From positions 1,479,987 to 1,543,986 of the forward strand of contig ONZQ02000010.1 of NCBI GenBank assembly GCA_900312665.1: DNA of 64,000 nucleotides. Direction: 5' to 3'. This document shows, in pieces, positions 1 through 11,575 of this stretch. Numbering within the stretch: the first letter of the stretch is position 1; each line of letters opens with the position of its first letter. Both the position numbers and the translations under genes were made by a program. The stretch comes from Cephalotrichum gorgonifer. Lineage: Eukaryota > Ascomycota > Sordariomycetes > Microascales > Microascaceae. The notes under the pieces are model-generated. The model saw nothing but the letters and a program-made list of their open reading frames with translations, made no database searches and had not been told where the DNA came from.

Positions 1-237
1 GAGCCGCGGGACATCACGCTGGAACCTAAAATGTAGTGGGGGACTCGATAGCGGGCCTAAAAGATTGTATTTTATCGCTTTCTCCAACAAGGAACACCCG
101 TTCAACTAATCATAATCCTTTACATTATCCACCAGTCACTCACTTTGACCAGACTCGTTGAAAAAACAGTGAGTCCTTCACTCTCCAAGTCGAGCAAGCC
201 AGCAGGACTCTCACCAGGGTGGTACCTAGGAGGCACT

Positions 238-3200
238 CTACAGCACGCCCTTGTGCTTAACATGGATCTTCTCGTGCCTTCGACAATCATTAATCCTGGC
301 AAACGCTTTACCACACGTTGGGCACGGGTACGGCCTGTCACCGAAATGGCTTCGCTCGTGGCCCTGCAGATTCACCTTCCTCGTGAAGGGCTTGCTGCAC
401 ATCCTACACGTGAAGCTCCCGACGGCCTGTCGCCTGTCTTCAAACGCCGATAGCCCGTCGATCAACTCTGGGTGATAGACCCTCACGTGTCGGTCCTTGT
501 CCTTGCCCGTCGAGAAGCCGAGGGGCGCGGACTTGCAGGAGAGGGGGCACGGGTAGGGGCGGTCGTGGCGCTTGTCGTGCTCCTCACGCGCTGACTGGGT
601 GTCGTAGCCGACGTGGAAGAAGCGGCAGAGGCTGCGGCGGCACTTGAAGAGGTTGGGCCCGTAGTAGTCGCCGATGGTGTCCAAGTCGACGGAAAAGTCG
701 GTCGGCTTAAAGGTCTCGAGAGCGGCGCGGTTGGCGAGAAGGGAGGCGTCGATCTGTAGAATGCCCACCTTACTGCGCTCGGCGAAGCTGCCCTTCTGGT
801 GCGTAAATATGTGGCTCCAGAGCTTGAGGAGGGGTCCGCGGATGGATAGGGGGTGGGACTTGTCAATGTGGTCGTGGGTGAGGTCATCATGGTGAGTGGC
901 TGTGAGTTGAGCGCCATGTGTGGAGAGGAAAGTGTTTAGAGCGGACGAGAACTCGGTGAGAGCACCGGGGCTTACGTGGAGGAAGGCGCTGCATTCTCGG
1001 ATGACGGTGTCGATGTGGCTGTGCCATTTGGAGCAAGCATAGTCCTGGAAAGAAAAATACCCTCGTCTGGCGTCTTTCCTGCGCTGCTCGTCGGAGTAGT
1101 CGCTCTTGAAGATCGGGAGAGAGAGGTACTGGAGGCAGAGTGTGGCTAGCTTGCATTGGACCTCCTCTTTGTTTATGTGGCAGTTTTGAACAATGTGTCT
1201 GAATTAGTTTCACCGTTTGGATTAGTATCCAAATCAGACTTGCAGATCTAACCGGGAGTGGGAAAAGTGGGGGTGGGGAAAAGGTTGGGGGGGGGGGGGG
1301 GGTAAGGGCTCCATACTCGCGTGCTGTTGAGTGGATAAGGCGGATGTGGCCCCCGTCCAGGACGTGTACGAGGGACCCCAAGTACTTCCGCACATTATGC
1401 CTCAACATTCTGTTATCTAAGTCCACTTCACCCTTTTCAGGATCGAAGGATAGGATGGCCTGCATCTCGTGCCACTTCAGGGGCCGCTTCGCGCAGACAA
1501 GCCAGCCCAGGAGCAGTCTGGCCTTCTCCCAATGGGACTCGCCTTGCCCCAGGCTGTTTAGTTTCTCCTTGACGGATTCCAGGAGCTTTTCGTATCTAGA
1601 ATGGTAAAGCTGTTAGTCCTGCTTTCTTCCTGAAGGGGGCGGGAATTTCGGGCGTTACGGGGGGGCAGACATGGCTGAGAGTTTGTTAGGTAGGGCGCCG
1701 TTCTCGATCTTATTCCGGAGGTCACCCTTGGTCGGTTGATCCTTCAGGTACTCCACGGTAAGATGGGCGTAAAGAAACATGCCTGAGTTCCAAATAATTA
1801 GCCTCCGGTAAATGTGTGCATTCTAGTTCGGTCTTGATGAGTATGAAATGGGAGACAAAAGAAAGGGAGTGAGTGGGGGGACTTGCCCTCGCTCTGGTGG
1901 CAGATTATGTCCTCCATCTGTTTTTGGTGTTCCTCAGTAAGGTTAAAGCCGCTCCCCATCCCTCCCGTCGCTGCAAACGTCGGAATTTTCCTTCTCACGT
2001 ACTCCCGGATGTCTTCGTCGTTATCTATGGCCTTGAGCTTGATGTTTGCCTTCGCTACGGGCATGCAGTTATCCAGCTCCGTGATCGCTTGGCTCGTGTA
2101 CATAACCCTCAACCGCCCCCGATTCGTCCCCCCATCACCGCCGGAGATCTGCCCGCTAACCTCCCTGTTATGCCTCCTGACGAGACTTTTGAAGAACTCG
2201 GCAGTTTGTCGAGCCTGGGCGACCTCGCACTCGTCTAGCCCGTCGATGACGATATACTGTCGGCAGTTGTAGTCTACGAAAGCCTCGATGAGGATCTGAG
2301 CTGTCTCTGCGTTGCCTAGGCTGTCGCCTCCAGCATAAGTGACCTTGTCCTCGCAGAGCGCAAGCACATGGACATCGGCAGCGGCAGCCTGGGTCGGGTC
2401 ATCACTGACTTCCTGGATGTAGCGTAGGTCGGCAGCCACCATCTGGTGCAGGAGGCCTTTGAGGACGCCAAGGTGGGTTCTGTGGTCATCATCATCTTCT
2501 TGGCAGAAAAAATAGTGCGCTCTGCTGGAGGCTGGGATCACTGGCCTCTCTCCTCGAATTCTCAAGCGTTCAAGCTCGTCTATGACGAGTGATGCGAGCA
2601 TGGTTTTTCCTGAAAAGAGAAGGCAGTCAGCGCTAATTCTACCTGTCCGTGTAACTTGCCGGCCCTAAATGAGTGGGGGGGTTCTTCTGGATGTCTTTCC
2701 ATACCGAATCCCTTGCTTCCGTGTAGCCAGATGGCTGGTTCGGATGAATCTTCCTCCTTTATCCAGTCGGTGACTTGTCTGTATCTCCTGAAGAGCCAGC
2801 GACCGCTCTCGGGGCAGACCCTCATACTCCTGAAATTCTTCTGCATTTCGTCCATCTTGTTCGAGGACGCGATCCACGTCATCACCTTCTCCCCCTTTTC
2901 CCTCTTTCTTTGTGTTTCCCGGTCCTTGAAATCTTTCCACCTCTGTTTCACATCGCTGGTGTAACGCGTGAAGGCGGCGATCGCATCACCCCAGGACGTT
3001 AAACTTGCGCCACCTGGTAGACTATCTTCCATGTCGGTGTCTGGATCAGAGCTGGTGTTTAGTCCCCAGCCTGAACTGGCGCCGGGGCTTTGGATTGAAC
3101 CGCTGCGGCTCCGAATTCTATCTCCGTGGGCTCGGATGATGTCTCCGTGTGAATCTAGGGACTCGACGAGCTGCGTAAATGTGTTGTTGAGATCTTTCCA

Positions 3201-3909
3201 GGCGGGGTTGTAAAGACGCTGCCACACTAGCCAAACCGGATCATTAGCAACTCCAGTCTCTTAGTGATGGCACTAGGGTCTCAGCCCTCACATTTCGGGC
3301 GCCGGGAGAATAGCTTGTATGCCAAGAGATGGAATCTCTGGACGTCGTCGTAGATGTTGATAAGGCATTCTCGTGAGTCGATACACTCGATGAACATCTG
3401 TTTGTATTGGGAAAGGGGCAGGAGACGAGCGCCGAGGCGCTCATAAACGTCAAGTACCCCATCGAAGGCTCTGTCCGTGTTGCTGGTCCTCTTCATGGAA
3501 CGCCATCAGCTCTAAAGCTCAAGGATAGGTCGGACAGGCAGTAAATCTTTTGGCATACCTTCAGCAGATATTGAATTGATCCCCAGATGTACGCCATCGC
3601 TAGCTTCCTATGCTCAATTTTGAGTACCGTAAGAATCTTATCGAGTTCCTGCATGCCGGTTAGGAACAGGCGGATCCTGTTCATGTTCATGATCGTTCTG
3701 CCGCGATTCTGCATTGACTGGATGTCGCCTATCTGTCGCGACATATCGTTGAACGTGCACGATATGAACTTCTCTCGATCGGTGGGCTTCAGGCCTTTCC
3801 CAAAGGCCTCAGATAGACCCTCGAGTCTATCCATAGAGTGGAGCCCGTCCATACTGTTGATCCTGTCCACACCGTCGAGCCTTCTCGTATCAGCGTCGGA
3901 GATGTCCAT
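238..3909 (-). CDS. NACHT NTPase (NLR-like) with C-terminal C2H2 zinc fingers
   Basis: STAND-type signalling NTPase, probably acting in non-self recognition. Seven exons close in frame: 3559-3909, 3292-3490, 2705-3226, 1887-2609, 1671-1782, 1317-1595 and 238-1198, giving 1,048 aa. Residues 1-250 match the fungal N-terminal domain that precedes NACHT modules (DUF7708 type), with MAYIWGSIQYLL and LPLSQYKQMF blocks. The P-loop GSKGFGKT near residue 357 is assembled across a phase-1 intron. Walker B is VIDGLDE near 478. A winged-helix-like region follows GMFLYAHLTVEYL, then a helical GYFSFQDYACSKW block. The last 130 residues carry two atypical C2H2-like motifs and two canonical fingers (CRMC...H, CPTC...H). 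The intron at 1783-1886 starts with GC (GCAAGT), which is needed to reach the conserved GMFLYA strand. Start chosen as the ATG at 3909; a further upstream exon cannot be excluded. The effector role of the fingers is inference. Confidence 0.9.
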
Positions 3910-4734
3910 CGCGTTGTATCGTTCGTACCTGTAGCACCAACAGTTATAGGATAATTCCAGTGGCCACGTAAATTAACTCGACAACAATAGGCCCTTCTTC
4001 ATCCTTTGGCTTTCATGGATGGCTCCGTAGGGAGGTGGTGTCATTCGCCTTGCTTGCATCTTCGATGTGGATCTACCGTCATTTCATAGCAAAGCCTGTG
4101 TAACACAAGCTCACCGCTATTGTATTCCTTCACAAATGTGCAATTTCGAGTCTCCTGCATCGCCACCACACCTCCTACTTTATGGCCAATGAGTTGTGCC
4201 CGCCCTACATTGCCCACGCTAAGTCTCCATGGGTATAGTGCCTGGTTGGGTGATATCTCTGGAGGCCGCCCTCAGCACCGGCGGTAACTCATGCAAAGGG
4301 GATGCATCGAGGCCTGAGGCTTTTGTTTCCATTTTCATGCACAGGGTGTTTCATGGACTAATACCCGGCGGAGGATGGTCCAACACCCCCCTGCTCGAGT
4401 GGCGTCTCTGCTGACCGGGTGCATCCCGTGTTGGTCGCCTAGCTGAACGAACGAGTAAGCATTTGTTTTTATTCAGAGCCCGGTGTGACTGAAATGGATT
4501 CTCTCGTAATGGCTGGCAGGTAATGTACTTTGGCTGTGCCCTGATCGGTCGCCTCCTCTCAGCCTGGTCAAAGTGCAATTATACCTTTTCAGACACACAC
4601 TCGACATCGGACGTTCTCTCGCGTCAATTCATTCCGGTGCATCCAGCTTTATTTCTCTGTTATTTCTGTCTGTGCCGAATGATTGACCAGCGCCGAAAGA
4701 AACAGCGAAAATTAAACCCACCAACCAAGACATC
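3910..4734. other. Intergenic region between divergent genes
   Basis: This holds the shared upstream region of the NACHT gene (-) and the SNF2 gene (+). Short open frames are present but have no family resemblance and no plausible splice structure. No tRNA, clear TATA box or repeat was seen. Confidence 0.6.
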
Positions 4735-7700
4735 ATGCCTCAGTCCTTAAAGCGACTCCTCAATGTGGTCGATGGCGAAGATTTCCAAGCCAGCGCGTCC
4801 TCCAACCCCGTCTGCTCGATGAGCACTGATCATTCACTAGGGTATTGGTCTGACTACAATGGGGATCACCCGAGACAGAGCGACCTCCTTGGGCCCAGCC
4901 CCATGAAGAGCCCTGCCCACAGACCCGAAATCGCCTTGAATTATGAACCCTGGACACAGGAGTCTACCGAAAGTGCCGAGCGTACTCAAAATTTCAGGTA
5001 TGAGTGCATTCTGGCGGGGTGGCTTCGGCATAGGCTAAATAATTTCCAGCCACTTTCTAGACATAGACGGAGGTCTCTCCATGGCTGAGTTCCTTGGCCC
5101 GATGGTTTCCCAGCAGCTCCAGACGAGCACGGAAGATGGAATCGATGTCAGCTTAGGTTCTCAGCTTGCAGGGTCGGAGAGTGTTCACTTCTCACAGCTT
5201 AATTTTCACTACGACCCCGACTCCTCCCAGACATCGACGCCTCCTTTGCAGCACGGATTCCAGAGCCCTTCAGTCGGACTTGTCTCCAGCCAAACAAGCG
5301 GGTCGGTCACTACGGTGGAAGACGACGAAAGTGTCTGCTACGGGATGGTGAGTTACAACCAATATCCTCCTAAAATTTTGCCTGTTCCTCTCTGGTTATC
5401 ACCGTTCTGCCGCTGCCCCTCTACTCACTATGCACGAATGGGATCTAGCTATACGGCGTCGACGTCAAATTAGTAGTCGGCGACATGGCAGCTGTTGACG
5501 CGAAACTCTGCGAGACCCAGGAAGACCACCAACATTTCAAGCTCTGGGAGAAGCAAGGCCATATACGCCTTAGATTCCCCGACGACACGGACGATGACGG
5601 AGACGGGTTCGCCTGTCTTCGCACTGCAGAGAGCACCACGCTTAAGCAGGTGCGGTCTAGACAAGGCGTGATACTGGACAGCGTTGTTGGGAAGACCAAG
5701 CTGCGTCAGATGATCGAGCGCGCCAGCAAGCCGGCTGATGCCATCGTCAAGGTTGCCATTTGTGTGTACGGGCCGCGGCGGGAGGCGCCAGGTGTCGGTG
5801 ACGACCTATCTGCTGGGAAGATGTGGCTGCAGGAACCGGAAGAGGCGTACGTCAAGGACGGGGCCGTTTACGAGAATCCCCACTTCTTACACCTAGAGGT
5901 CAATGATAAGGGTGAGGAGCCGGTGGTGATGGTGAACACGGACCTGGATAGCAACGGCGTGCAGAGGAGGAGAAAGAGGGAGGAGCAGATGCGGAAGATG
6001 GTGCAGGAGGTGTACAGGTCCGTGGAGAATAGCCGGAACCTGGACAGAGTTGATGGTGGAAGCAGGGTTACGAACAAGCTGCTGAGGTATCCCCCCTCCC
6101 ATCCTGTGTCGTGAAGATCATCTTTTCTACTTTACTAATATTTGCCATTTAGTCACCAGCAAGAGGCGCTGGGGTTCATGCTCGAGAGGGAATCGGGCCA
6201 CATCAATGAGAGGTACAGACTGTGGGAACAAATTACCGTGGACGGCAAGGAAGAGTATGTTTTCGGATCCTAGTTTCATATTGAGGCTTTCAAGGCGGCT
6301 GACTCTAGAGTAGGTATAAACACAAAGTCACTGGGGCCACGACATCCATAACCCCCGAGGAAAAGGGCGGCGGCATCCTGGCCGATGTGATGGGAATGGG
6401 GAAGTCGCTCTCGATCCTCGCCTTGACAATGAAGACTCTTGACGAAGGCAAAGCTTGGGCCGATCAGTTGAATGACGGCCGCAAAAGGAAGGATCCCATC
6501 CAATACTCTGGTTCCACTCTAATTGTGGTCGCGTCTGGCTGTACGTTCGATCATTGACGGGAAGTCCCTATTTCTACGCAGAGAAGACTAACGTGATACA
6601 GTATTGATTACCAACTGGAAGACGGAAATAGACACGTTAGTGCCTGGGGTTCTTCCTTTTGTTTCAACAGCGCATCCTCTAACATTTATTCTAGACATCT
6701 CAAGGGAGGCTTGAATGTAATTAAGTACCATGGTCGGCGGAGACCGAAGAACCTCGACACCATTCGGAACTCCGACATAGTCTTGACAACATACAAAACA
6801 CTGGCCGTCGAGTATGAGATTTCCAAGGAGAACAAGGAGGAGACCTCTGTGCTCCACCAGATTGGCTGGTACAGAGTCGTTCTCGATGAAGGTAACTCTT
6901 GCGAACCGATTTTGCCGGCATCAAATACATCAAATATGAACTTGAGGACTGACAACCAGATCAAGCTCACATCATCCGCCGCCCGACTGGAACCTTCTAC
7001 AAGTCCTGTAGAGCCCTCCACGCCAACTCCCGCTGGTGCCTCACTGGCACGCCCATCCAGAACAAGTTCGCTGACATCGGCACACTCTTCTCCTTCATCA
7101 GCGCCACGCCATTCGACAACGCCTCCACATTCCGCAGGTGGATCGTGACCCCCTTCGAGGAGATGAATGTCGACTCGGAGACTATCACTAAGCGCCTTAT
7201 CACGCTCCTCAGCGCCCTCTGCCTGCGCCGAACCAGAGATATCCTACATCTACCGGGGGTGCTGTACGACGTGCGCGAGCTGGAATTTTCCCCCGAGGAA
7301 CGCACGAAATACGATCAGGTCAGGCGCCGACTACTCCGCCTCGTCCAGCATGCCGTCGGGGTGGAGGAGGAGTTCGCGAGGACGAGTCTGTTCCATGTCA
7401 ACTTGGTGCTGAGGATTTGTTGCAACCATGGAACGTTCCAAAAGAACCTTGCCTGGAACCGCCAGACGTACATGGATACTGTTGCGGGTGCACTGGGACC
7501 CAGCGGTGAGGTCAAGTGCTCTGGGTGTCCGCAGCCAATGCCGATCCTGGGATCGGGCTCGGGGACAAGCGGATTTGGAGATAGCTGCGTGCATATCTTT
7601 TGTTCCGACTGTGTTAATGAGATAAACGCCGAGAGATCAGGGGTGCAGCCCCAGTGGTGCCCTTTGTGCGCTACCGGTCCGGCCGGGGAGACGCCGGGTC

Positions 7701-8503
7701 GGTACCGACCCGCCGGGATCAAACGTGGTCTTGGGATAGGGGCCACGGCTGAGGATAACCACGACAGTTACTTCCACAGCAATGGCTGTTCGACCAAGAT
7801 GAGGAAGATAATCGAGGACGTAAAGGTAGATATCTGGCGGTCGAAGAGGTATTTAACCCCTAATCTACTTAGATAACGTCCGCCTTGAGGAGAGTAACGA
7901 TGGGTTGACCCTTTTATTGTCAGTATCATATTCTCATGCTGGACGCGGACCCTCGACCTGCTCGCACTCCACCTAACACAAGCTGGGATCCCTTACCTGC
8001 GCATCGATGGCAACTGCCCCGATGCTCAGCGACAAGCCCGTCTCAACAAGTTCAAAGACAACGAGGATAGTCCGGTGCTCATAATGACGACTGGGACTGG
8101 GGCGCTCGGGTAAGCTCCCTGACTTCCTTTTTTCCTTTGTTTCGTAGAAAACTTCTCGGTCGCGGCGCGCGGTCTGCTGACATATTGTGCGTGTTGTTGC
8201 TTTTTAATAGGATAAATGTAACCTGCGCCAACCGCATCTTCATTGTCGAGCTACAATGGAATCCTAGCGTCGAGCACCAGGCAATCGCACGCGCCACACG
8301 GTTAGGGCAGGAAAGAAGTGTTCGTGTCATCAGGTATTTGATCCGGAACACAGTTGAAGAGGTATGCTCCCCCCCTCCTCTTTCTGAGTGTGATTCTCGA
8401 GATACAGGCGGACAACTGACACCACGATCAGGATATGCAGCAGCAGCAGCAGCACAAGAAGCAAATTGCTGCTATCGGGTTCAATGAGGTGCCTGATGCA
8501 TGA
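4735..8503 (+). CDS. SNF2-family DEAH helicase with inserted RING finger (Rad5/Rad16/HLTF-like)
   Basis: DNA-dependent ATPase and probable ubiquitin ligase acting on chromatin or stalled forks. Eleven exons close in frame (4735-4997, 5050-5347, 5449-6086, 6153-6254, 6314-6540, 6601-6634, 6695-6891, 6966-7848, 7924-8109, 8211-8361, 8432-8503), giving 1,016 aa. Walker A reads DVMGMGKS (about residue 460). The DEAH box is completed across the exon 7/8 junction (about 587). WCLTGTPIQN is motif III. A RING (CSGCP...HIFCSDC...CPLC, about 770-822) is inserted between the two helicase lobes, as in Rad5/Rad16/HLTF. Lobe 2 has IIFSCWTRTLDLL and QAIARATRLGQ. The histidine normally seen in the HRxGQ motif VI is threonine here. 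The N-terminus is long, acidic and low in recognisable domains. The short final exon encodes a polyglutamine run. Which yeast paralogue it matches best cannot be decided by eye. Confidence 0.93.
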
Positions 8504-8870
8504 ATTAGAAGATGCAAAACCCTAAGCGACAGTGCTACCGCGAATGCCATGCTGAAAACATCGCTCTGCAATTACCTATTTTAGCTATTTTAGCACTTAC
8601 TCTTAACTAGAACCACGACCTTGCTAGGGCACGTGATAACAGGTCCATTCAATGTGGGCAGAAGTTCCTACTTGGGAAGGAGGATATAGAGAGGCTAAAT
8701 AAGGCGCTCGTTGAGCAATGTTCTAGAAACTTCAAAGACCATATTCTATTGTTCTACGAGTAGTAGTGTTTCGGAGCTAATTATCCACCCTGAAGTTTTT
8801 GACCCAGCTAGTCCAGACGATTCTGCGACCACAACTGTCATTCTGCAGCTTTCCGAGTTGGAGGTTTCTG
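8504..8870. other. Intergenic region, convergent 3' ends
   Basis: Contains the 3' flanks of the SNF2 gene (+) and the GNAT gene (-). I see no gene or repeat in it. Confidence 0.6.
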
Positions 8871-9530
8871 CTACCTCATCCTTTCCAAAGGCAATACCAT
8901 CACGATGCCTGACCTAGTCGTGTAGTGATCGTCGAGAGTGCCGGCCGGAATCAGGCCTGTATCTCCATTCGCCCGAAGAGCCTCCTCGAGCGTACAATAC
9001 CCAGCACGCTCAAAACCAAGCCCATCATACAGCCGTAGGGTCGCAACATTCTCCGGCTTGACCATGATGCGAACCATAATCCGCCGAGCCCCCTCCCCGT
9101 CTCTTGACCGGAGGAATTCGAATGCCTTTTCACATAACCGGGATCCCAGCTTCATGCCCCTGTGACTAGGCAGGGTATAGAGGCTTAGCATCTGCCATTT
9201 CTCGACCTCGTCGTCTGGCGCCGGGGTAGGCTGCTCCGATCCCGCTGGAGGGAGAAATTCCTCGGCTGGGACGGGCCCTCGCAGGGTAACCTGCCCGACC
9301 CATTGGCTCTGCCCGTCCTTCGCGGTAGCGACGCACACGAAGGTCTCTTTCTCAGCGTTCTGCAGGCGGGATATCCAGACGGAGTCAGAGAATTGGGACT
9401 CGACTTCTAAGGTCGAGGAAAACGCTGTGGGGGACTGGCGCAAAGCCTCGAGGCGGAGAGCTTTGTATTTGGTTGCTGATGTGTGAATATCGGGCTCTTC
9501 GCGATCCACCTTAATAAAGTGGTATTCCAT
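8871..9530 (-). CDS. GNAT-family N-acetyltransferase
   Basis: Acetyl-CoA dependent acyltransferase of the GCN5-related fold; substrate unknown. Single exon of 219 aa from the ATG at 9530. The core is seen as KALRLEALRQSP (helix 1), then WVGQVTLRG, then the acetyl-CoA pyrophosphate-binding motif A as LYTLPSHRGMKLGSRL near residue 120, followed by RLYDGLGFERAG, the usual motif B ending. An acidic proline-containing loop sits between strands 3 and 4. The protein has no signal peptide or membrane segment, so it is probably cytosolic. It is convergent with the SNF2 gene, and its neighbours give no clue to the substrate. Confidence 0.88.
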   Translation of the reverse strand: MEYHFIKVDREEPDIHTSATKYKALRLEALRQSPTAFSSTLEVESQFSDSVWISRLQNAEKETFVCVATAKDGQSQWVGQVTLRGPVPAEEFLPPAGSEQPTPAPDDEVEKWQMLSLYTLPSHRGMKLGSRLCEKAFEFLRSRDGEGARRIMVRIMVKPENVATLRLYDGLGFERAGYCTLEEALRANGDTGLIPAGTLDDHYTTRSGIVMVLPLERMR

Positions 9531-9864
9531 GCTGTCTTATTTCGGGGTAGTCAACCGCGGCGGATCGTGGCTCTACGACGAGTGGAAGACTGTGCATATG
9601 TGCTTCTGTAATGATTAGGGAACGAACCCCCCCCCCCCTTTACCCCCCCCCCCCTTCCTTTGGATTTGAAATCAGATTTGGCAATAATGTCCAAGTGGTT
9701 GAGAATGCTGATTAATAAGCCTCGGGCAACGGGGTCTGCCCCTCCTGGACTTATGCTACTATTACTGCTCCTCCTTTGCCGCCAATGCTCAGTCGGAATT
9801 TGGCCTAGTCCTCAACATCGCGCATTAGACAAAGACCTGCAGTCTGGGAAATAAAAGCCATACG
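9531..9864. other. Intergenic region with two C12 tracts
   Basis: Two 12-base cytosine runs lie at 9627-9638 and 9643-9654, separated by TTTA. This is upstream sequence shared by the divergent GNAT and Zn2Cys6 genes. Homopolymer length here should be treated as uncertain. Confidence 0.7.
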
Positions 9865-11575
9865 ATGAAAGTCCGGCAATTAACTGTCTGCAGTTCATGC
9901 AGGTCACGAAAACTAGGGGTGACGTACTCCATGAGCACCATTTCGCTAGATATCGGCCACCTAACAACTAACCCTCTCCCTTTTTTTTCTCGTAGTGCGA
10001 CGGAAAGACACCTGCCTGCTCACAGTGCCTCTTTTCTAGCCTTGAATGCCCCGGATACCAAACCGATGTCATCTTCCGCCCTCCCCAAGGCCTAGGACTA
10101 CCCTCCTCAAGGCGGCGGAAGCGGCAGCGTACAAACACTTTTACAACCATCGTTGTCGAGAGCGGTAGACCCAGGACACCCCCCAATCCGACCCACCGCC
10201 CACGTAGCCAAACTCCGACTCCTCCACCTCGCCTGCCTCCCCGCGGACTAGCCTGGCCCCTAAACGACATCCTCTCCCTCTGCATCCAAAACTTCGTCCC
10301 GGCGAGCGAGATCTCTACGCTCTCGAGCAGCGCAAGCCTCACTCCCTCGCAGTCGCGGATATGCGGCGCCTGGGTCGAAGTCCTCCCAGGTCTAGTCGGC
10401 TCAGGGGGTAGCGAGCTCCTCCCCTCGGCCATTCGGGCCCTGGGGGTAAGTCTCGTCTCCCTGGGCCGCGACGGCAGGGCGCCGATCCCCGATGCGATAG
10501 AGGCGCAGTACCTGGCGCTTGGCGCCCTGCGGCACGCGATACGTCATGACGGAAGCTACTCGCGCGAGGAGTTGGCTGCGGCAGTAATGTGTCTGTATCT
10601 GTCTGAGGTGATATTACCCTTTCTGCCCTCCAATCTACGATCCCGTCTTGACATTTCCCTGTGTAGACGATGCTGCCGAATTCTGCGTCCGGCACGCACA
10701 TACACGGGAGAGGCATCGGCGAACTGATCCAGCTTCGGCCACCGAGTTCCTACACGTCCGGTGTCGCACATAGGCTATTTGTCGGATTTCGACCAGTTCT
10801 GGCAAGTGCCCGGTACTCCCTGCTCTGTAAATCGTTGGAATACTGACCAGCCAGAAAGGCCCTTCACGCGTTTCACACGCATACTTCCTCCTTCCTCGCG
10901 GAAAGTGAATGGCAAGAGGAGCCGTTTCGCATTATTCCTGCCACACCCCTTCAGGCCCTCATGAGTGTGGCCAGCGAGATACCCTCGATTTTCGAGTCCC
11001 TTGATCGACATGATACTGTGTCTGAAGACACGGGGTTAGTTCCTCGATATGGTCTTCTTAGATTTATCGATATTCTCGATCGCCTCGATCAGTGGTACCA
11101 GTCAAACATCGCTTCCTCGAATACCCCTCTGTGGTGGCCAGTTTCTGCGATAGGCTGCGATACGAACCTATCATTCCCAAACATCTCGGCTGCCAACTGC
11201 CTCACCCACTTCTGGGCCTTCTCCATCATATGCATCACCCACATCATCCGTCTTAGGTCCCATTACCCGGCCCTGCTGAACCACGAGGTGCTGATACATG
11301 GCCAAGTCCCGGAGAGTCCCGTCGTTCACGAAGAGATCATTGACCTATGTGTCCGCATTCTGCAGAGCGTCGATTATCTAATACAGGACGAAATGCAGTT
11401 TTACGGTATCGCCTCTGCGGGTTTCCCCCTGCACACTGCTTGGAATGCGTTAGATCTATCAAATTTTGATAGCGGGAATATGTGTGTGCAGAGCGGGAGG
11501 ATTGTTCAGTTGATTGTCAAGATGGGATATGAAGACGTGTTGATTCCCTGCATTAGGATACCTTGGAGCCCCTAG
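9865..11575 (+). CDS. Zn2Cys6 fungal transcription factor
   Basis: Binuclear-zinc-cluster transcription regulator. Exons 9865-9918, 9996-10607, 10667-10812 and 10855-11575 close in frame and give 510 aa. The zinc cluster is formed by CSSCRSRKLG in exon 1 and CDGKTPACSQC...C in exon 2, with the intron at the usual place in this motif. A basic stretch (SRRRKRQR) follows. The C-terminal part (HRLFVGFRPVL, FLAESEWQEEPF, then helices) matches the fungal-specific TF domain common downstream of such clusters. The third intron (10813-10854) is only 42 bp, with a TACTGAC branch site close to the acceptor. It removes an in-frame TGA at 10844-10846. If it is not spliced, the protein ends after about 280 residues. 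Targets are unknown; the P450 at 12830 is the nearest downstream candidate. Confidence 0.82.

Noticed and set aside
9685..9755. tRNA-Ser-like sequence (CCAAGTGGTTGAGAATGCTG)
   Set aside because: The D-arm-like word is suggestive, but no acceptor stem, anticodon stem or T arm pairs correctly.
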